The position numbers were made by a program, and so were the translations under genes. A DNA stretch of 64,000 bases from Chlamydomonas reinhardtii (Eukaryota > Chlorophyta > Chlorophyceae > Chlamydomonadales > Chlamydomonadaceae): contig NC_057016.1 of assembly GCF_000002595.2 (NCBI RefSeq), positions 2,759,379 through 2,823,378 on the forward strand, read 5' to 3'. The notes under the pieces were generated by a model. The model was given only the letters and a program-made list of their open reading frames with translations. It made no database searches and was not told the origin of the DNA. Numbering within the stretch: position 1 is the stretch's first letter; each line of letters begins with the position of its first letter. Below are positions 55,342 to 64,000 of the stretch, in pieces.

Positions 55342-58300
55342 CACACACACACCTCATGCCGGGCTGCGTGACGCGCTCCAGACCCGGCGGCGCACCGCCG
55401 CTGCTCATGTCGCCGCCCGCAGGCGAGCAGGCGGCGCTGCTGGCGTTGCTGCCCATGGCCCGGCCGCGGCCGGCGCCGCCCGCCAGGCCGATGCATGGCG
55501 ACGCGGCCTCGGCTGCGCCGGCGCCACCGGCACCGTTGTACGCAGCGCCTGCCGGCTGCTGAGACGTAGCGCTGTGCGCCCCAAAGGAGCCGTGCGCCGC
55601 CTGCTGGCGGCTGGCGGGCGGAGGCGCCGAGGACTGCTTCTTGGGCCCCATGTCTAGAGCCCTGCTGGCTGCGGCGGTGGCTGCTGCGGCCGCTGCGGAA
55701 GCCGGCCCAGCGCTGTTGTGAGAGCCCAGACGCTGTTGGCCCTGATCCGGGTCGCCCGCGCCGGCTGCAGCGGCCGAAGTAGCGGCAGCACCCGAGCCGG
55801 GCTTGCTGCCGCCGGGGGCAGTGCTGCCGCTGCCGAAGCGACTGCCGACGTGCGTATGCTGCCCAAAGCCGCTGGAAGCAGCACCAGCGGCGCCGCCAAA
55901 GCTGCCCGCGCCAGTGCCAATACTCGACGCCTGGCTGTTGCTGCTGCCAGCTGCGAAGCGGGCAGCATCGTGGTTGTGTTGGTGGTGCTGCGACGCCGCG
56001 CGCGGCGACAGCGGCGCCGCCGATGCGTGCATGTTCGGCGGCGCAGTGCCGGGGCGCTGCTCGAACGAGCCGAGCATAGCGGGCATGGCGGGCGCCGCCG
56101 CCACCAGCGGCTGAGGCAGCTGTGTTGCGGGCAAGCTCACGCGCGGGCTGTGAGCAGCTGCGGCTGCAGAGAAGAAGCCGCCGACCGCGGCAGCCACAAC
56201 AGCCTCGGGTGCGACGGCGGCAGCAGCAGCGACGTCGGGCACGGCTGTCGGCGTTAGCACGCGCGTCTCCAGCGGCAGCTCGCCCAGCAGCACCTCTGCC
56301 ACCTCGAATTGCCGCTCCAGTGACGCCACCGCCGCCACCGCCGCCGTCTGCGCCGCTGCACACGGCATTCCAGGCAGGGGCACGCTGCCGGGCACCGGCA
56401 GCAGCGGGCTGCTGGGCTGCGCCGCGTTGGGCTCGGCACCGCCAAGCAGCGCAAGCTGCGGCGCGCTTGGGCGGAACAGCCGCCGCCGCACCGAATGCGG
56501 CGCGCCAGGGCTTAGCGGCTCCTGGCCGGCTGCGGCTGCAGCGGGGGCGGCGGCGCGCTGTGGGGTGCTGTACACACTGCTTTTGGCGGAGGCGGGGACA
56601 GTGCCGGCGGTGGTGGTCATCAGGTGGGTGGCAGCACCAGGCGCCGGGGCGGCAATGGGTGTCACGCCGCCAAGCAGAGCGCCACCGAAGATGCTGGTGC
56701 AGCTGGCGCTGCGGCCGGCCGCGCGGCGGGGGCTGTCGCACGCGGCATTCTCCGAGGCACGCACGGAAGCTGCAAGGGCAGCAGCCGCGGGAGCAGCGGC
56801 TTCTGCAGCCACGGGGAGAGGCGCGCCGCCCGTGTTCGAGGCGCGCGACGAGGGCGGCAACGGCGGCAGGGGTGGCAGCAGGGGCAGCGGCGGGATGGAG
56901 CCGCTGACGCGCGTGCGGTTGCCGTTGATGGCGGCCGCGATGACATTGGCGGCAGCCTCTTCGGCAGGCGCGACCGGCGAAATGATGCTCACCGACGGCC
57001 GCGGCGCCGAGTGCGACGCCGGCGGCGGGATGGTGGCGCACCTCGGCGAGGCAGGCGGCAGCGGCGCCAGCGCCGGCAGCACCGGCAGGATCGGCAGCGT
57101 CGGCAGCGCAGCAACGGGCGGCAGCCGCGCCAACGGCGGCGAGTCGGACAGCGGCTCCACCGGGGAGATGATAGTCAGCGAGGCGCGCGCGGGGTCGGCG
57201 ACATGCGGCGGCGGCTGAGCAGCCGGCGAGCGGTGCGGCGAGCCAGCGTGTTGCTGCTGTGGCTGCGGCGCGCGCGGCGAGGCTGGCACTGCCGGCGGGA
57301 GGCTGTGCTGCGCTTGCTGCAGCAGCAGCAGCAGTGGCGGCTGCTGTGGCAGTGGCGGCTGCTGGGGCTGCGGCGGCGGGTGAGCCATGCCGGTGGAGGA
57401 CGTCTTGCGCGCCTGCTGCAGCAGCGCGGTCTGCAGCAGCGGGCTTGACAGGGAGCGGCCCGCGGCGCGGCGTTGCGACGGCGAGCTGCTGCTGCTGCTG
57501 CTGCTGCTGGCGCCGATGCTGACTCCACTGCCGCTGGCGTTGACGTTGCCGCTGGTCAAGCCAGCAGCACCGACGATGTGCGACGGCACCGAGGAGGTCA
57601 ACGCCACGCGAGGCGACGCCGGCTGCTGCTGTGGCGCCTGGTGCACAGGCATCGCCTGTAGGTGCTGCAACTGCAACGTGCGCGGCTGCGGCGGCACGGG
57701 CGACGCCACCTGCACGCGCATGCCCGACAGCACCGCCGCCAGCGGGTCAACGCCGCCCGCCGCCGCCTCTGCCGACGCGGCCGCAGGGCCCCGCCGCGGA
57801 GTGCTGCAGCCCGCCAGCGCGGCACTGGCTGCCGCCGCCGCGGACGCCGCCGCCAGCTCCGCCGCGCTTGCCGAGGCCGCGGCTGACTCCGTCACAAACA
57901 GCTTGCGCGAGACGCTGCCGACGCCGGGCGAGGACACCGGGGCGCCGCCGAAGCCGCCCGCACCGCCGTCGGCCGCGGGGAACAGCACGCGTGCGGAGTT
58001 AGGGGTGGACAGGCCGCTGCCGGCGGTGCGCATGTAGCGCGCTTGCTGCACCTGCCACGACTCGTCGTCGTGCGCGCCGTCCACGCCCGCGCCAGCGCCC
58101 ACCGAGGCGGCGCCGTCCAGCGCAAACAGCTGCGCGCCGCCGTGCTGCCGGCCCGACGGTGTGGAGCCAGCCTCCTGCCTCGAGGAGGAAGCCGCATCGC
58201 CGTCGAGCTGGTAGCCGAACGGGCTCGCGGCGGCACTGGCAGCTGCCGCCGCGATCGCCGCCGCTGCCGCTGCCGCGCCGCCCATCCTGCCGTCGGTGGC

Positions 58301-61300
58301 GAACAGGGAGCGGGCGGAGCGCGGCGTGCCGGCGGCGCTGCCGGCGACGCTGCGGCCCTCGGCGCGGGCGCGGTCGGCGGCGGCCTGCTGCTTAGCACGC
58401 TTAGCATGCAGGTGCTCCTCCAGCACGGCCATAAAGGCGTCGCTCTCCTCCGCGACACTCATGCCGCGGCCGCTGCTAGCAGCTGCGCCGGCGGCCCCGT
58501 GCCTGGCGGCAGCCCCGTGCGTGACGGCGTTGCTGCCGTCGTGCGTCGGCAGGGTGGGCAGGTTGGGAAGCAGGGCGGCGGGGACCTCCGCGCTGAAGGG
58601 GCACACGGCGCCGTTGGGCCGCGCTGAGCGCGGCGTGGGCGGCAGCGCGTGTCCGAACACGTCATCACTGCCACCGGTGTGGCTGCGGCCGTGGCGGGAA
58701 TAGCCCGCCGCGCCAGCCTCCGCCATTGCCAGCATCGCAGCCGCCGTGGGCCCCAGCTGGGGCGCGCTGGCGCGGGTGCTGGCGGCTCTGGGCGAGGGCG
58801 GCGGCATCAGCGCCTGGGCGGCTGCCGCCGCGGCGGCGTTGACAGCGCGGCGCTGAGGCGTGTTGTGGGCGGTGTTGGGCTGCGTGCGCACAAGCGGCAC
58901 GCCGTAGAAGCCCAAACCCGTGGAGGCGGGGCTGCCGCAGCCATCGTCCGCGACCGCTGCTGCCGCCGAGCGCGCCGGCACGTTACCTGGCGCGCCCGCG
59001 GGGCGCGGCGAGGGCACGGGGCTGGCCACCGCCCGGGTGGGCGAGTTGGGCTGCGTCGCGGCCAGGCCTACGGCGGCCGTCAGCGCCGCCTGCAGGCCAG
59101 GCAGGCCACCGGCCACGTAGGCGCCGACGCGGGGCGAGGCGGGCGCCGGCAGCGCGCCCAGGGCGCCCAGGCCGCCGGAGATGAAGCTGCCGCGCTCGAG
59201 CATGATGGGCATCTTGATGGGGCTGGCACGCGGGTCGGCGGCGCAGGTGGACACGTAGGCAGACGACGGCGAGCGCGGCGCAGGCCCCATGCCGGTGGCG
59301 CTGCTGTTGCGCGTGCGCGGTGATGACGGCGGCTGCGACGCTGCCGCGCCGAAGCGCGGGGAGGGGGGCGCCGGCGGCAGCGGCGAGGCCGCGGCCAGGG
59401 AGGAGGAGGAGGAGGCGGCGCGGGGGCTGCGCCGAGGTGACAGCGTGGGCATGAGGGGCAGCTGCGGCATGGACGCCCGTGCGGCGGGCCAGGCGGCCGT
59501 GGCCGGCGCCCCGCCGGCACTGCCGCCGCTGCCCTCAGCTGCTCCAGAAGCTGCTGCGCCTACGCAATAGTCGTCCAGCGAGTCCAGGCAGGGCGAGGAG
59601 CGGGAGGCGTGCAGCGGCGGCTTGACGGGCGAGGCGCTGGGGCAGGCGCTACGCGGGCAGGTGGTGCGGTCGGCGGGCGAGCGCGGCGGCGAGCTGAAGC
59701 GGTTCTCAGCGACGAAGCTGGTGGCGCCGCTGGGGAAGGACACCGAGCTGGCGCCCATGGCGTCGGCGGCGGACGGCTCCGCGCCCGAGTAGGTGGTGGC
59801 CTTCTGGCCGCCGTGGCCGTGACTGTGGCCGTGGCCGCTAAGGGCGCTGCGGGTGCTGCCAAAGGCACTGGCGGCGGCGGCGTTGTAGCAGCCGCTGCCG
59901 TCGCGCAGAGGGCTGGGCGGCAGGCCTAGGCTGGAGGCCAGGCTGCTGCCGGGCGCGAAGCGGCTGGGGCCGATCGACGCGCCGGCCGACTCGCCAGAGC
60001 CGCTGCCGCCGGTGGCGCTGTCGGCGTCATGGTCGCTGCCGGCTCCAAAGGAGCCGAAGCCGCCGGCGGCGGCCGCCGCGGTGAGGCTGCGCACCAGCGC
60101 GCGCGCCACAGAGTGCCCCGGCGCCGACAGCGGCCGCGCCAGCAGGCCCCCGACGCGGCCCGACGAGGGCGAGGCCGTGGAGGAGGAGGCGGAGCAGGAG
60201 GCGCCGTCGCTGTGCTGCTCCTGCAGCCGATCAAGCGCGGGCGAGTTGCTGCGGGCGGTGATGACGGGTCCACCGGGGCCGCCCGACAGCGTGATGCGAG
60301 GCAGCCTCGACTCAGAGTCGACCTGCGCCGAGCCCGGGAACGCCAGGCGCGGTGAGGGGCTGCCGCTGTCGGTCATCTCGGCGTCGCCGCCACTGGCATT
60401 GTCGCTGGCACTGAGGGTGTCATCCACGGTGGCGCCAGCGGCGCCGCCGGCGTCCGAGACGGCGCTGCGCGCGGGGCTGGGGGCAACGCTGGCGCTGGCG
60501 GCGCTCTGCCGCGCGGAGCGCATGCGCTGGTTGGCCAGCACCTCGTCCTCCTCGCCGTCCGTGTCCACGTACACCTCATGCTGCGAGGCGGCGGCCGCGG
60601 CCCGGTCCAGGTCCCGGAGGCTGCCGCGGCCCGGCGATCGGCCTGGCGATCGGCCCGGCGAGAAAAGAGCGGGCACCGAGGGGCCGAACGTGGGCGCGGA
60701 GCTGAGCTGCGGAACCAGCGGCAGCTGCAGCTGCGGCAGCGCCATCGGAAGCATCGTTGGCATGGCAGTTGGCGGCGCCCGTGCGGGGCTAGCGGCGCCG
60801 AAGTAGGAGCTTGCGGCGGCGAGGGCGGCACGCGAGGTGGGCGAGGGCGGCTCGCCGTCGTTGTCTGCGGCGCCTCCTGCGGAGCTGGCGCTGGTGCCGG
60901 CGCCGGCACCTGCGCCGGCGGCCGGCAGGCGAAAGTCGGAGGGGATCAGGTTCTCTTTGTCGAAGTCGTCAGCGAAGGCCACGGCTGCGAAAGCGCTGGC
61001 GCTGGTGCTGATGGACGTGAAGCTGCCGCCGCTGCCGTGCGAAAGCCGGTGGTTGTGGTGGGAGCCGGCAGCAGGAGCGGCGCAGGCAGACGCGGTGGCA
61101 GCACTGGCGCTGGCGCCGGCAACGCCGTAGCCAGCGGCGCCCATCACGGCCACTGGGAGCGGCAGCGCCGCGGTCGTCGGCGCGTGCGAGGGCGAGTAGC
61201 GGCGCGAGGCTTCGGCGGCGCCGCCGGCTCCGTAGAGGGTGTAGACGGCGTGTGGCGGCTTGCTGATAGGCGACACATGCGGGCTGAACACGATGTTGAT

Positions 61301-64000
61301 GCTGTTGGCGCGCGGAGACAGGGGCATCGGCTCCTCGACACCACCCAGCGCCTGGCCCTCTGCCGCCGCAGCCGCAGCCGCCGCCATCGCCTCCTCCTCT
61401 TCCTCCTCCATAAACAGGCTGCGCCCCATGCCCACGGCCGTGGCGGCCGCACCGTGCTGACCCGGAGCGGCGCCAGCGCCTACGCCCGCAACCGGGAAGA
61501 GCGTACGCGCGCTGGACAGGCTGTAGCGCAAAGGCGGTGCCGCGCTGCAGGCGCTCGCGGCGCTGCCCGCGGCGGAGGGCATCGCGGCGCCCACGACGGA
61601 GTACGCGGCCACGGACGCCACCAGCGGTGAGGCCGGGCGCGAGGCGGTGGGGCGTGCCGGCGATGGCGCTGGCCCGGCACGCACCGCAGCGTCGAACGCC
61701 TCCTCGAAGCTGCGGGGGCCGGTGTGCGGCACGCCCGTGCGGAAGTCCGCTGCCGGCGACAGCGGGTGCTGGCGCGGCGCGGGCACCATGGGTGAGTTGC
61801 GGAAAGGCGAAGAGGCGGCGTTGACAATGTCGGCGCGCGCGGTGGGGCTGGCGGGGCAGGAGCCGCTGCTGCTGGCACCGTCAGCGGCCTGGTCGGCGGC
61901 GATAGCGACAGCCGCCGGGACCGGGGCGATGGCGGCGGCGATGGCGCGCAGCGGCGGCACGGGCAGCGCGGAGGGCGCGGCCGGCGCAGGGGCGCGGGAG
62001 GGGGAGGGCGCGGGGAAGAAGCCGCCCACGAAGGCCGCCGTCTCCAGCATGCCGTTGGCGCTGCAGCGGTTATGCATGGGGTGCGACACAAGCGTCTCCA
62101 GCGTGTCCCAGCCCGGGATGGAGCCCAGACCGTTCTCGGAGCGACGGCCAGGCGGCAGCGTGGTAAACGGCCAGGCCGTGGGCGGCGGCGGCAACGGCCG
62201 CGTCCGCAGCTGGTGGGGCTGCGGCTGCGGCAGCTGCTGCTGCTGCTCCTGCCGTAGGCCAGCCCAGCCTAGCTGTGGCGCCGAGGCGCGCTGGTCGCCT
62301 GCCGCGTCAGCTGTGGTGCCACTCGCGGCAGCAAGCGCCGCCGCCACCGCGGAGGAAAACGCGGACGCGGACGCCGCTGCCGCAGGCGCCGCGCGCCGCG
62401 GCGACATCGGCGGCACAAGCGGTGCGGGAGCCGCGCGTGGCGACAGCGGCGGCGAGCCCAAGGAGCGCTGCACTGGCGCCGAGACGTTCCGCTGCAGTTG
62501 CCGGCGCGGCGTGTTGATTTGCTGCGGCTGCACAGGCAGCGGCCACGCCACGGCCGGCGAGCCCGGGGCCGCGACACCGGCCTCGCCAGCAGGGCAGCCC
62601 GGCACGCTGCCCTGGGAGGCGCAGGCCGCATGCACGGCGGCGGCGCGGGCTAGAAGCACGGCGTTGGCCAGCGCGCGGCGGTCGGGCTGTGCTCCAGGTG
62701 CACCGCCGCGTGCGACGCGCACAGGCGACACGGGCGAGCGCGGCGAGGACAGCAGCGCCGTCAGCGCGTCCGTGGAGCAGCGCGGCGGCGGAGGCACTGG
62801 GCTGCTGGCCCCAGGCAGCGAACGCCCGCTGCCACTCAGGTGCTGGGGCGAGGGCGGCGATGCGGGGGCTGCGGCGAAGGCGGGATCGGCGGAGTTCAGC
62901 CAGGCCGTCATGCGGTGCGGGGAGTTGTGGTTCGGGCGACCGCCGGCCACCGGCTCCGACGTGCCCGCCACAACAAAGCCCAGCGCAGGGAGCGCCGGCA
63001 GCTGCGGCAGCTGCGGCAGCGAGGTGCCGAGATTGGGCTGGCCTCCCGCCGCAAACAACGGCCTGCCTCCGGGGGTGAAAGCCGACGGCACCGAGGCAGA
63101 GGCAACCTGTCGCGACGGGGACACGGCCATGCCAAAGCAGAGCGAGCCACGGCGCTGCGAGGCGCCGCCTTGGGGCTCCTGATCGTTCTCGCCAGCTCCT
63201 GCTGGCGGCGCGGGGAACAACTGTGTGCGCACTGCTGCCAGAGCCCCGAGCGGCATCACCAAGCCCTCGTCCGGCCGCTCCGGCGAATGCATGGGCGCGC
63301 GCAGGCCCGGCGCCACGCCCTCCAGCATGGAGCCGCGGCGGCGGCCGCCGCTGCCGACGCCGCCGGCGGCGCGAGCGCGGGGGCGGTCGCTGCCAGTGCC
63401 GCCGTCCGAGCCGCCGGCGCTGTCCACCGGGGCGGCATGCTCGGGGGGGAACCAGGCGAGCGGGTCGTGCTGCGCGGCGGTGCGCTGCAGCTCCGGTGAC
63501 GGTGCCGCCACCAGGTGCCCGATGTGGTCCAGCCAGCTGCTCATGCTGGCGACCTGGTGAAAGCCGGGACGCACAGCGGAGCCGCGCGCGCGAGTGTTGG
63601 AAGCCGCCGCCGCCGCGATGGCTGCATGCACCGCGTCCACAGCAGAGGCGGCGGGTTGGTAGCTGCCGAAGGCAGTGTCAGCGGCGGCCGTGGCGGTGGC
63701 GGTGCTGCTGCCGCTGCCGGCGCCGCTGGGGCCGCCAGTAAGGGTGGCAGCTGCGGCGACGGATGAGGCGGCACCCGGGCTCTCGGTGTCGTTCTCCGGG
63801 TGCTCCCACTCGTCGTCGTCGCTGCTACCACCGAGCAGGCCCTGTCGGCCCCTGGCGCCGCCAGAGCCGGAGGCGATGCTGCCCTCGCAGGCTGGCGCCG
63901 GCGCCGAGCCGGCTGGGGAGGGCGGCAGCAGGCCGCTGCAAGCGCCGCCGGCGATGAGACTGCTGCCAGCATCGCCGCTGCCGAGCTCCTCGGTGCTCAC
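54629..64000 (-). CDS. Giant disordered protein with cell-cycle-type motifs (5' end outside window)
   Basis: Three exons: 55353-64000 (open throughout, about 2,880 codons), 55011-55173 and 54629-54751 (stop TAA). Nearly all of it is Ser/Ala/Pro/Gly-rich and probably disordered, with dozens of S/T-P sites, many as SPR. Eight R-x-L-F sequences recur, often after TP or SP: RTQLF (about 63220), RPLF (63055), RTLF (61495), RSLF (61412), RSLF (58303), RVLF (57978), RKLF (57895) and RRLF (56470). A KEN box with the preferred Pro (FDKENLIPSDF) lies at about 60944-60966. Such motifs serve in other proteins as cyclin docking sites and APC/C degrons. The last 94 residues are ordered-looking (VWVVGCEDELVAALSQLL, GAAKLASNLVGTVWAVLDDM), vaguely like the C-terminal helices of GT-B glycosyltransferases. 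The family is not recognised. Confidence 0.65.
55294..55352. repeat. (CA)n microsatellite at a splice donor
   Basis: A CA run, TG on the gene strand, begins directly at the donor of the giant exon (ATGAG|GTGTGTG). Confidence 0.9.

Noticed and set aside
61647-63182. Plus-strand frames up to 511 residues opposite the giant gene
   Set aside because: GC-rich codon bias on the minus strand keeps the opposite strand open. The minus frame is uninterrupted for over 8.6 kb and ends in spliced, ordered exons.

Overview
The window looks like nuclear DNA of a volvocine green alga (Chlamydomonas or Volvox type). The evidence is very high GC, genes with many short GT-AG introns, long Gly/Ala/Ser/Gln low-complexity coding stretches, (TG)n and pyrimidine-rich introns, a plant-type pheophorbide-oxygenase-like gene and several mobile elements. 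No species can be named from the sequence alone. Exon models were built by hand from splice sites and reading-frame phase; the coordinates given for each gene are its outer limits.

Left part (1-22866). A glycine-rich protein ends at 1141. Just downstream begins a 21.4-kb block (1443-22858) whose outer ends are P-superfamily transposon ends and which is flanked by a perfect 8-bp duplication (1435-1442 and 22859-22866). The block contains a 715-bp internally deleted P derivative (1443-2157), 12.2 kb of captured DNA, and a complete-looking 8.5-kb P element (14331-22858). That element encodes a 1,715-residue transposase in eight exons with a C-terminal PHD finger. The captured DNA holds a seven-exon gene for a SAM-domain/kinase-like protein, a young copia-like LTR element with identical LTRs, a TnpB/Fanzor-like coding remnant, and a 281-bp repeat present in inverted orientation. 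The simplest reading is a P 'macrotransposon' that moved with a host-like gene as cargo.

Middle part (22867-46000). Most genes are on the minus strand: an ATP-grasp ligase like carnosine synthase (13 exons), an unknown 864-residue protein, a tRNA-Val(UAC), an unknown protein with a hydrophobic C-terminal tail, and a small J-domain protein with a long insert after the HPD motif. One plus-strand gene of unknown function follows. Then comes a 1,192-residue protein with nine Gln/Gly-rich repeats, a Gcr1-like DNA-binding region and an HMG-box-like end. Intron repeats include a dispersed minisatellite and a cluster of three perfect hairpins.

Right part (46000-64000). A Rieske-type oxygenase of the PAO/TIC55 family runs on the plus strand, probably plastid-targeted. 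After 3 kb with no recognisable gene, the window ends inside a giant minus-strand gene with at least 2,970 residues, mostly disordered. It carries many S/T-P sites, eight R-x-L-F motifs and one KEN box, a pattern that suggests a cell-cycle-regulated CDK substrate.
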